From: Asterella californica
Taxonomy: Eukaryota; Streptophyta; Marchantiopsida; Marchantiales; Aytoniaceae
DNA length: 64,000 nucleotides
Assembly: GCA_036924285.1 (NCBI GenBank)
Contig: JAYKYS010000009.1
Location: forward strand, 1,922,001 to 1,986,000
Reading direction: 5' to 3'
The translations under genes and the position numbers were made by a program. The notes below the pieces were generated by a model. It was not told where the DNA came from, searched no databases, and saw only the letters and a program-made list of their open reading frames with translations. This document shows positions 31,729 to 42,379 of this stretch, piece after piece. The stretch's first letter is position 1. Each line of letters starts with the position of its first letter.

Positions 31729-32956
31729 CATACGCCGGGTGTACACTTCAGTGTACATGAGGCTCATATCCTCCTCATACAGGGTCATAGGAAGATATCT
31801 TGAGAAGTGTAGTGTGTGTAAACTGAGCAAGCAGCTGATTTGTCCGGCAAATGTTATAGTCTGAACAGTACAGCAAAAGACAAACAATTATTTATGGAGA
31901 CTCAACATTTGTATCTTCAAAATCAATACCTTTATCGTTACAACATGTAGACTTATTACCTACACCTCGAGACGACTATTTGAGTATTAATATACTTGAC
32001 ACACTAAGACTTTGAACCTACAATCGTATGATGACTTTATTGTTTTGGATGATATTTCCACTTTAACAAAATATTTTACACAAAATTACGAGGCTATTCA
32101 TTTGGTAAAGAAGGGAAGTTAAAGTGAACATATTTAAATACACGCACTAATTGAATATTGAAAGTGCATGTGAAACCAAAGCACAAGAAAACAAATTATT
32201 TTGACTTTTTGTCATCTTGCAAAATCGACTATTAACTCTACAAATCCATACCACTAAATGTTCTTTCTAACTTGGAAATCAGTGTTTGAATGCGACCAAT
32301 GAATAATGACATAGATAATATTTATTTTATTCTCAGAGAGATATTACGCCTCGCAAATACCAGTGAGTAGTTAAATGTCGCAATTACCCGAAGAGTAATG
32401 TCTAACAACGTATATGTGCTTTAGGTTGCTCACCACAAAGGTCTGACTCGGATATCTAATTGTAACTAAATATTTGTCCGTCATAAAAGAATACACACAT
32501 CATAATTGTATGACACTTATAATCAGAAATATACTATTTTCTAAAGTGTTTTAAATCAAATTATAATTTATAACGATCACACTACCACTTGGTTTTGACA
32601 AAAAAATTGAAATGACCTCGAGCCAAGAACCCTACTTATGATCTATAAACTCTAAACCTACTAGTATTATAAACCATGACTTGAGACATGTATGTTACTT
32701 TAATCTTTTCTGTTTTTAGCTGACAACACATCTATAACATTTATCTGATCCATTATCTCATATTTCACTACTTTAATGCTTGTTTGAAGGAAGAAAACTC
32801 ACCCTTCATGGACTCACCATGGTATATAGAGCTGATCATGCTAAACATCTTGAAGGAATTTACTTGCAGTTAGTTATCAAAAGGAAGAGTTACTTTTGAA
32901 TCTGATGAATGAGTTACTTACTTGATAAACTTATTAAACCACCAGTACTGGTATTT

Positions 32957-32980
32957 GAGCGGTGGGATATCCCACCGCTC
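32957..32980. repeat. Perfect 24-bp palindrome
   Basis: GAGCGGTGGGAT followed directly by ATCCCACCGCTC. A 12-bp palindrome, ACCAGTACTGGT (32941-32952), precedes it. GC-rich in AT-rich surroundings. Confidence 0.9.
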
Positions 32981-33940
32981 ATCATTCTAGTCGGGAAGAA
33001 GTCGAGGTGGGAAACCCGCCATATCTGCGTCTACGTGGTATGTAATCATTCGTTATCCGTTTTATGTGATCTATGGCTCAAAATAAGCAGCTTTCGAAAA
33101 CCTAGAATTTGAGCCATTGATGAGTAGATTCTGACATCTAACGGTTCAGAAATGAGTACAAACAGATCGTAGTGTCCTCACGTAGTATAGAAAAATATTT
33201 TTTTTATTTGAAATTCAAAAAGTTCTTTTACTGAAATTAATCTTGATTTAGTGACAAAAGTTGATTAGACAAGAACATCGTTACTGGAAAGAGAGAAACG
33301 GAGCCAGGTTTATGACGTTGCGGGAGAGGTCAGACGGCAACTCCTTGTCTGTTGTCATTTTCCTGTCACTGCCGGAAACCGGATTCTGACTGCCAGAATC
33401 TTTTTTTCTGACAGTACAGGAAAACCAGACTCCGCAGAAAGGCTACAGGGTCCAACCTCTCTGCCCAGCTCACTCCGGCCACGCCCCCATATGAGTCTAG
33501 GTCCCTACCAGAAGGGACTCATTTCTTGAGACCCTTCTCAGACTTCCTCGTTTTTCTTCTCCTTTTTCTAGTTTGCTCTACTTCTGATTTGTTCTCTTTT
33601 TCATAGTGAGTAAGCTAGCATATTATTTATTTATTTATTTAGATATATTGGATTTGACAAATAAGAATTTTTAGCATTTTTCTTTTCTTCTTCCACTAGA
33701 TCTTTCAGATATTTATTATGTAGTTCTTTTTCAGATAACTGTCATATTTATATACAGATTTAGGAATTAATATTTCTTGGTAGATACTCGAGGGCTTTTT
33801 ACCAAGCTAGAGTTGGACCTCCGGACGGATAGACCATCGAGAACTTAGATCACATTTATTTTCACTGATGCCTCCTAGACAACATCCTAGACGTCCAGGC
33901 GATCGGCACCAGCCTAGAGGATGTCCGGAGGTCCCGGGGG

Positions 33941-36222
33941 ATGATCCGAGTTCCAGAGTCATTGTTGTCGCGATATGTGCAACTTATGCGACTTCTGGGA
34001 CCAGGTGCCGGACATGCCGCTGTTATGCAGTTTCTTTTTGCGATAGCTCGTATTCGGATTGATGATATGACAAGAGAAGCAGAAGGAGTACGTGTCGAGC
34101 CAGATGTAATACGTGAGGAGGGTGGTCTAGGAGACATTCATAGCGGAGATGTTCAACAAGGAGAGGATGTCGACTCACTAGTTCTTCACGCTCTTGGCGT
34201 GGATTATGACGCAAATCAGGTTACTCAATTTTATATGCATATGTATGAATCGAATAAGTTTTCAATTTTATGATTGTGCTTGTATTTTACAAATATTTTT
34301 AACTTTATATTCTATTGTTTAGGATGGAGATGATGCATCAGTGGAGACCGAGCTTATTGTTCTAGATTCACATGGAGTCATAGATCCTGTCCAAGACTCT
34401 CAAAGACCCATGGAGGATCTTACTGCTGCATCCACATCAACAGAGACTCTCCATGAGTATGATGTGGTAGCTTTGTCTAGACTAAGGGAGCTATTTACAG
34501 ATTTCAAGGTTCATTGTCCTCACTATGGCTGCGAGGAGTTTTGCTTATCTCCTGTTATTAGTCCCATTCATCAGACTTGGAGTGTGAAGTTTAGATGTTC
34601 GATCGATCACACATTTGGTTGGAGATCTACAGAAATGGAGGTGTATCATAGCGTCCCTGATGTTATACACCGCTTTTATCATGCGGGACTATGTGCTGGA
34701 ATGGGATACACTCAACTAGACTCTATGTTTAGAGAGGTGGGGTTAGCGTCGATATCTAAACGGCACTTTTTTGGATTTCAACGGGGTGAGAACCGGCGTG
34801 TGGGGTGGATTCAAGCTACACTTGAAAAATGGGCCATGAAGAAGGAGGAGGTGCAATTGGCAGTGCTACATATGCATGCTCCCGACTTGAACGAGACATA
34901 TGTTGGCGGTACGTACTTTAAATATTTTTATTGATTATCTTGATATATGAATATGATTTAAATATTTTGACATGAGGAATGATCATTTAGGGAATTTTGT
35001 GATCTATGCGGATGTCCGATACGACTCGACAAGGAATGGTTACAACGGGACATGTGCATTCATTGATGCTTTTGATGGACGCGTGATCGAGTTAGTGAAT
35101 ATGACAAGAGTCGAAGTTGGAAACAACGCGTGGAGGATTGAAGATTGTGCTTTCGAAGAGGGGATACTTAGACTTATCGCTCGAGGTATTGTCCCAGACG
35201 AGGTGGTACACGACGACAAGTCTTCAGTGGATGCCATATTGACGCGACATGGGATTGTTAGCCAGAAAGACTTATGGCACAAATGCAAGTGCGTCATCAA
35301 AAAGTTCTTGGTTGATGTGCAAAACAAAAAGAGAGCTCCAGGTGGCGTAGAGGAGGCTGAGGTGATTGCAGATCTGCAACTTCTCACTAAAGCTCAACTG
35401 GTGGGATGACTTCGTGGTCAAGGCGCATTCGTTATGGGGAATAAGCATGAGCTTGTCCAGAGAGTGGCCCAAATGCGAGGTCTAGAGGAAGCAGCTGTTA
35501 GTGGATCTCGAAGGTTCATGTACCTCGAGCTCCAAGCACATGGCATTGCTGACAAATTGAAAGGATGGATATATACTTGTTGTCAGTTGAATGCTCGGAG
35601 GACCGTGGGCATAGATGGACGATTCCCCCAACACGAAGATGATACCGAGCTCTTGGTGTTGGACATTCGCAATGCAGCAGATCATTGGGCTGGAGATTAT
35701 ACTCGATGTAGAGATCTACCGGGTCCACGACCTTGCTGCACTGTCCCAGATCTCAACAGGCCTACATCCGATCAATATTACTTGCGGGGTGAGTCTAATG
35801 AGATTATTTGTATTTATTTGTCATTTGTTTCATTTGTCTCATAATGACATTTGTCTACAGGTTCTCTCACGCATCGTGCAATGGTGGAGTTCTTGACGAA
35901 AGCCATTACGCCTACAAAAATGCGATTCTATACTCGAGCACGCGAGAACTACTTGTCTGAGACTTTCAACTCTGTCATCAATAAGTTCGCTACAAAACAA
36001 ATGCATTTTGCCAAAAGTCACGAGGCTCGCTTGGCTGCATGTGCGATGGACTGGAATGAGAATATTCTTCGTGAGCCTATCAAAATATATTCACGGAGGC
36101 CGCAACATACAACAGTGCGACATAGAACGACAAACCGTCGTGACTTGCCAAAACGGACGACAGTTTGGAAAACAGAGCTTAGAGAGGTTTTGTTCGGCGT
36201 GCACGTGAGACATGACAATTGA
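33941..36222 (+). pseudogene. Kolobok-like DDE transposase, four exons, one internal stop codon
   Basis: Exons 33941-34219, 34323-34908, 34991-35788 and 35861-36222 join through GT-AG introns (about 70-105 nt) into one 675-codon frame with matching phases. The protein would cut and paste a DNA transposon. Seen: Cys/His-rich region PHYGCEEFCLSP; YADVRYDSTRNGYNG with the first catalytic Asp (residue ~296-300); VHDDKSSVDAIL followed by LWHKCKCVIKKF (second Asp and the W-H-x-C/x-K block); and SETFNSVINKFATKQMHF, then EARLAACAMDWNEN, near the C-terminus. The DxRYDS...HDDKS...WHxxK...N(K/Y)xxK pattern is like Kolobok transposases; a MULE relative is the alternative. The only break is TGA at 35407-35409 (codon 428) where TGG is likely. 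The open frame extends upstream to 33869 without an ATG. Confidence 0.7.
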
Positions 36223-37390
36223 AAGGTAAAAAACATTGAATCTGCATAAAACTCATTGCAATGTATTTTTTTGTAATATATTATATTTTTAATATGCTTT
36301 ACTAAACATTTCAACATTTTCTATGCAGGTAGTGTCGAGTCTGGCGTATCTACTATGACACGTATATTTCTTGTCTAAGACTTCAGAACATACTTTATGT
36401 TATATTTATATCGAAAACTAAGTGCTTTTGTTTCTTTACAAGCAAAATGCATAATTCTATATTGAAGGATTTGCAAGCTTTCATAAATGGTTGGATGCAA
36501 TGTTGCTTAGGGAATATCAGTTGTCTTTCGCAAGCTCCTTTGTATGCACATTTGCACTTTCTCGTAACCTGCAGGATTTTACTCCATTATTATCGACGAG
36601 GAAGTGTCTGTACTTCTTCTGTGAGAAAACTCATGACTTCGCCTCTTAGTTTTCCCATGGATGGATCTGGCTAATTCTTTTTAATTCTCCATACTTCATG
36701 CTATCAAATTACCGTGTACATATACAGTTGGTAGCTATCACTGGTTTTCCAGACTTTCTCTACTAGGGTTCCATCTCCTTCTTCTCAATTTTCTGTTTAT
36801 GTTCTTCATATATTTGTTTAGAGTTTCTCCTGTCCGCTGTAGACTTTTTACGCCCGGTTTGATACCATAATGAAGTGTGTGAGAACACAAAGCTCTGTAA
36901 TGTTGAGAAGTTTAGTTTGTTGCCATACCTCTATAGACTTCTGACTCTCGGTTTGATATCACAATGTCTAAGTGTGTCGAATGACAAAGCTGAGTAAGCG
37001 ATCTGAGCTTAGTGTATGAACAGATCAAGACTATAACAATTACGAGTGCATGAGTGATACCCTTCCATGACAGGACTGGGAGACAAAGGGGCCACGTAGA
37101 CATAGGTTAGCTTCATCCATATAACCGAGACTGGACTTTTGTTTTTGAAGTTTGAAGACCTGGGAGTTGAACCCAGTAAATACCCCAGTGGCAGTCTTCA
37201 CCGCAGGGGGCACACTCCCCTGGACCCCGGAGGGATGCAAAATGCTCAATTTTTTTTTCAAAACAATGCAAGAACAAAATGTGTGCAGATCCAAAACAAA
37301 AGGAAGCACTTACTCTTGATATCCAACAAATATTTCACCTTGAGTGCTCCATGTGGACTTCACTGCAGCTTCCAAGACACATGGCAGCTA
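36223..37390. other. 3' flank of the transposase gene and spacer
   Basis: AT-rich, no gene recognised. GTTTGATAYCA(C/T)AATG occurs twice (near 36858 and 36951) with similar surroundings (GTGTG(A/T)G(A/C)..CAAAGCT), a short duplication. I looked here for the matching terminal inverted repeat of the DNA transposon and did not find it. Confidence 0.4.
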
Positions 37391-37702
37391 TGTCCGTTCA
37401 ATAAAACCCAAAACTAGTGCCACAGCTCGATAGACCTGAAATCGCTGTTTGGATGAACCAGATTCACAGTAGGAAACAGAAGCACATCCGAGAAGCGAGT
37501 GTTCCAAAAGATCAGGACTGTCCCACATGCTAGCAAATTGTTCCATCTTCGCCACTTGAACACAAGCTTCATAAAAGATAGGAAAACACAGTTTCAATTC
37601 GTCATGAGTGACTAATAATGTATCTTTCGAAGTTCTCCCCAAAACCATCCAAAGACCTCGATCTTCGTCCCAAGAATGACGTTGTTTATACCTAGGACCC
37701 AT
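37388..37702 (-). CDS. Unrecognised 104-codon ORF
   Basis: The frame MGPRYKQRHSWDEDRGLWMVL... has protein-like composition: mixed hydrophobic and charged residues, with a FPIFYEACVQVAKMEQF helix-like block. It ends at a stop just past FIERT. I do not recognise the family. It could be an exon of a gene on the minus strand whose upstream part lies in 38.3-38.9 kb (38368-38949 is another open minus frame), or an old transposon fragment. No start context or splice pair was decisive. Confidence 0.3.
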   Translation of the reverse strand: MGPRYKQRHSWDEDRGLWMVLGRTSKDTLLVTHDELKLCFPIFYEACVQVAKMEQFASMWDSPDLLEHSLLGCASVSYCESGSSKQRFQVYRAVALVLGFIERT

Positions 37703-37980
37703 AGATCCTTACTGGGAGTTCGAAATATATCAAGCAATGAAAACAGGAGCCAGAAAAATCACCGAAGCGGATACTACCAACAAACCAGATTGAGCCACCG
37801 CGAAAGAATTCACCCAAAGAAGGAGAGCAGTAAGCCGACAGCACCGCGAAAACTGCAGCCGACCATGAAAAATCGACCACAAGATAGTGAGAGAATGTCC
37901 TAGGAGTAAATCGTCGGGTCCAGAAACACATAAGCCAACAATAGAGTCCGCGTACTAGACAAAAATGAATTTCGAAAAGC

Positions 37981-38235
37981 ACCAAATGAACAGCTGCGCC
38001 CTGCAAGAAGTCATCAGAAGCTGAGCGAGAGTGCAAGGAAGTGCCAAATGAAAAGCTGCGCCTTGCAAAAAGTCACCAGAAGCTGAGCGAGAGTGCAAGA
38101 AAGCCCTAACTGAAAGCTGCGCCCTGCAAAAAGTCACCAGAAGCTGAGCGAGAGTGCAAGGAAGCCCCAAATGAAAAGCTGCCCCCTGCAAAAAGTCACC
38201 AGAAGACAAAAGCGAGAGTGCAAAGAAGTCCACGT
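37981..38235. repeat. Minisatellite, four units of about 61 bp
   Basis: The unit contains GCTGCGCCCTGCAAAAAGTC, CACCAGAAGCTGAGCGAGAG and TGCAAGGAAG. Unit starts are near 37990, 38053, 38114 and 38176. Two more diverged units lie near 38265 and 38395. On the minus strand it is open, encoding SGDFLQGAAFHL-type repeats, but I read that as coincidental openness. Confidence 0.85.
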
Positions 38236-38449
38236 TGATGCAAAAAACGAGTTTCAAACATACCAAGCAAGGCCGTAGGACCTGCAAGAAGTCAATCGAA
38301 TAGATTATGTGCTCCGTGAAGGCTAGACTCCATAGACCACGACAAAAGATCTCCAGCCCACATTGATTCAAATTTGAGGTTCAATACATACCAAACAAGA
38401 AGCTACGGCCTGCAATAAGTCACCAGAAACAGAGCGGGAGTGCAACGAA

Positions 38450-38512
38450 ATAACGATGTCGTCTGGCTGAACCATTGCCTCCACAAAAACATAACGATGT
38501 CGTCTGGCTGTG
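38450..38512. repeat. 41-bp direct duplication
   Basis: ATAACGATGTCGTCTGGCTG occurs at 38450 and again 41 bp later at 38491, with related flanks (CC/CTCACAGAAAC versus CCTCCACAAAAAC). Confidence 0.75.
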
Positions 38513-38949
38513 CCGCCGCCCTCACAGAAACAATCAAGCGATGGCTGTACTGCACATAGCGAACTGACCCCATCCACTGCACAGGTCCGCGAAGACAAAA
38601 GAAACCAAGCCGTCGATCCCACACTCACAGAAAACCGATCGCACTCAGCCGACCCCACTGCTCGAGAGTCTTGAACCGGACCTTCAAGCCCTAGACCATC
38701 ACCGGAAAAGTTCTCTCTCTTCGCTCCGCCTCTAAGTTCCGGACCTACTCTACAATGACCAAAAGGGCGATGCCGCGTGCGAGGGGAGTTTATATACCCC
38801 TGGTGGTTTAAGGAAAGAAAGCAACATAACGAGTCAATTTTAGTCAAGTATCTGTCATCTTGAGAAGATTTATATTTTGAAAACATGAGAATATCTTCAC
38901 ATTTTCTAACTTGCACTTTAAGCGAGCTATTAGAGAAACATATGTGCAT

Positions 38950-40430
38950 TTATGCGAATTGAAGTTGGGATTACTCAATGGATTATGTCGGTTACATTAA
39001 TCAAGGAAATTTTATTTGATACGGATCTTGTGCTTAGATGTTAGTGGTTTGTCACCTTATCTTTCACATTCAACAACTATATAATATCCTTATAAGTACT
39101 ACGGGTAACCGAGAGCAATTACTCTTCTTGCAAGTTCACTTTCAAAATTCAACAAAAGTTATCCTTTAAGCACAAGATACTTCTTGATGATATAACACTC
39201 ATGCAAAAATAAAAGTGATTCAGATGAAACTTGTCCACTGGATTTATCTTTTATGATTTATTTCGGATCAAACAGATGAGTATTGGTTGAGAAAAGGTAA
39301 CGATGAAGTTTTTCAGGTTTCTTGGGACACAAGAAGACATTCTCTCTAATCTTAAGTTTACAAAATAAGGAAAAAGATATTATATTCAGTTTAGTATTGA
39401 ATTTAATATGCTGTTTGATTATTGTGATATAATCTTTTGATCAACAGTTTTTTAAGATAGGAATTATAAGTATTTTTGTTGATTAAAATTTCCTTCATTT
39501 TTCATATTGATATATTGTCAATTTTGCTCAATCCTCATTCTAAGCTTAGAAAGTTGGAAAAATATTACTAGAGAAAAGAAAGAGGCTATTTTATCAGTCC
39601 AATTATTCAAAACACGCAATTGTATGTGCAATAACCTCAACACTAGATTTAGTATAAGGTTTTTGAAAAAGACAAAATTAGATGTACATAAAATGCAGAG
39701 TTTTCATGACTTATGAGATGTTTAACTTGAAGCGCTTCGAATCACGATAAGTTTAACAACAATATTTGAATCGTTAAAACTCCACTTATACTATCAATAA
39801 TATAAAATTTATAGTTTATCCTCTTGAGAGTCGCTGTTGTTTTTTAGTGCGTAAAAGCTTTCCCCTTGTCATGTATTTGCACATTAAATAATCTCCATTT
39901 AGATAGCACGCATAACACTGTGCGTATAATTGTTCGTGAGTAGATGTACATTATTCTTGAAATGATTATTTGTGGAATTTGCTTTACGTGTAGGAAAAAA
40001 GATTATCAATTGTAATTTTTATATCATGTATATAATATCAAAATCTTCTGTTGTTACTCAATCTTTTGATTCCATGTTCAACTATGTACTATAATATTTT
40101 ATTTTATGTGATAAGATAATATTTTATTCTAGGTGATAAGGTATTTTTTCATATCGCTGCAATAGTTATGTAGAATAGAATAGAGTCAATTATCATATAT
40201 CAAATTTGTTGAGTGCATTCTCATCTCGATGCTTAAATTTGAAGAGCTGTACACAATATGATAAGAAGAATGAGTAACCTCCCACGAGAATGTATTAACA
40301 TAGCTTTAGATTCTTTAGTATCAACATAGTTTATCACCAAACTCTTCAAAAAATGATTGACAATCAATTAAATTAAGTCAAAGTAAAGTAGTTGCATCAA
40401 CTGCATTTGTGTTCTAATTGTCGATCTACC
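38950..40430. other. AT-rich spacer, nothing recognised
   Basis: Very AT-rich DNA with only short low-complexity ORFs and no repeat structure that I could define. Confidence 0.5.
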
Positions 40431-40767
40431 TATACTATGTTTATAATTCCTTCCCTAATTTGATATAATTCAACCACATCCGTATACTTCAATTTGTGCA
40501 CATTCATGTAATAAGACTGATGCGTTATACGTATACAACGTTTGGATGGGAGCGCAGTGCTCATAGGTCCATTCAACTCTTCATGTGAATAAACAATTAT
40601 ATACAAATAATAAGCTTCATTCGGTATGTAGCTTTTCAAGCATAGTCCTGGTGTCGTGCGCATACACATCGCTACACTACATACATCACTGTCAGAAGTA
40701 CACCACACATACATATAACCCATTGACGATGTCATACATATACACAAGTGTACCACAATTGCCCCCC

Positions 40768-41200
40768 TCACTGCTGAAACTCATCAAGAAACTCGATACC
40801 TTGGTCTGTCAGCACTTCAGCTAGTGCTCCAAAAGGACTCAGCACTCGATATAAGAACGCATACGGCGTCCCTTCACTCGTCTTGTCCGATAATGTCACC
40901 AACTCAATCCACTTGGAGAAGTGCTCCATCATCACTAACACATACCTATGGTGACGTACATCAACGATAAGAGTCCCATAAAATCCAAACTCCAACGATA
41001 ACCCAACCCATAATCAGTAAGGGGTGTAATTGTGGAGTAGGAGCATTAAACGATGCTCGTACTCAATCACAAACCACACATCGTGCGACAAATTGCTGCA
41101 CATCGACGTGCATACGCCATCAATACTGTCCTTGGAGTAAGTTATGAGTACGTTTTACTCCAAAATGTCTTAACTCCTCATGGACATGTCGTACTAACTG
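40768..41200 (-). pseudogene. Integrase fragment of the decayed gypsy element
   Basis: The frame 40995-40768 reads HHRYVLVMMEHFSKWIELV and VLTDQGIEFLDEF: the strand after the first catalytic Asp, and the second catalytic Asp in TDQG. Just upstream (41190-41010, with stops) the HEELRHFGVKR His block and CVVC Cys pair of the HHCC domain are recognisable. A frame shift separates the two parts near 40990. Confidence 0.75.
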
Positions 41201-41689
41201 TGCCATTTGAGATGGATGTGACCTATCCGTACTCTCTCATCATCTCACACTCGAAGTACATGTCGTCCTTCTCGTTGAAATCTCTTCGCTCGTTGAAGGA
41301 CACGATCTCGCTCCTTGGTACTTACTGTGCCTACCACCACGCCAGTACGTAGATACCCATTATGATCACATTGTCGTGGATGTCGTGTATATCTCACTGG
41401 TCTGGAACACCATCTCCACCCTCAGGATCTGGAGACTCACCATCTACTCTCTGACTTGAGAAAGATACGACTTGGCCTTCCATACTAGAGTTCATGGCCA
41501 ACACACAAAGAAAGACAAATGCATGACATCATGGCACTATCTTCTCATCAACTTCGTCATGTCATCGAGCCTCAATCTGATCCTACTGACTCATGCATCG
41601 ATTGTGAACCCAACGGCATCTAGATTCGCAACTCCAGATCTATGCACTACTTGTAGTCATACTCCTGTAAGATCAGAGCCCACCGTGCA

Positions 41690-42379
41690 AGCTTCCCTGT
41701 AAGCTTGTCGGACTCCATCAACCACTTGAACTGCTGATGGTCAGTGATGAGAGTAAAGAGGTTCTCAAATAGATAACATCAAAAGTGTGCAATAGTCCAC
41801 ATTGTCGTCAAACACTCTCGATACACTCTCGATACACTCTCGATACACTCTCGATACACTCTCTACCTCGATACACATCCCGTAAGTGTCTCTCGTGCTC
41901 CTCCACTGTAGCACTATAGACAAAAATATCATCAATATAACATTTGACGAAATCCAATTCTGCTAGGATCTTGTCCATCACCCTTTGGAACTCAACAGAG
42001 ACGTTCTTCAATCCAAATGATAAGAACCGCCACTGATACAAACAATTCTTGCCGTGAGAGTCAAGAATGTTATCTTAGACTTATCTTATTCTCTCACTAG
42101 CAACAGATGATATCTTGCTCGAATATCCAAAGTACTGAAGACCTTCACATGCCTCACTGCATCAAAGATATCCTCAAGTGTCAGCATGACATACTTATTG
42201 GACTTCGTCTGTTGATTGATAAGATGATAGTCTCCACACATCCGCTTATCCGTGTAGTTGTCATACATATCTTTCTTTGTTGACATAACTGTGACAGATG
42301 CATACTCTCCATGTGACATCTCCACCAACCCAACCTCCACCAAGTCTTGAGTCATACTATGGATCAAGACTCTCTCCAT
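41690..42379 (-). pseudogene. Reverse transcriptase/RNase H fragment of the decayed gypsy element
   Basis: The frame 42379-42086 carries the RT fingers and palm start (MCGDYHLINQQTKSNKY, FSTLDIRARYHLL with the first Asp). The frame 42041-41808 has FLSFGLKNVSVEFQRVMDKIL and YIDDIFVYS, the intact catalytic pair. After HLRDV the frame runs into an 11-bp tandem repeat. Further down, ITDHQQFKWLMESDKLTGKLARWALIL (about 41780-41690, different frame) is the RNase H region. Confidence 0.8.
41812..41876. repeat. 11-bp tandem repeat (TCTCGATACAC) inside RT
   Basis: Four to five near-perfect copies of CTCTCGATACA, replacing coding sequence directly after the YIDD block of the gypsy RT remnant. Confidence 0.85.

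Larger units (their letters stand above)
28061..33867. other. AT-rich intergenic spacer
   Basis: About 5.8 kb without a recognisable gene. It contains the hairpins, palindromes, tandem duplication and possible MITE listed separately. All ORFs are short and without family signatures. Confidence 0.5.

Noticed and set aside
37148..37180. B-box-like CTGGGAGTTGAACCCAG as a tRNA gene
   Set aside because: A short palindrome with no acceptor or D-arm partner.
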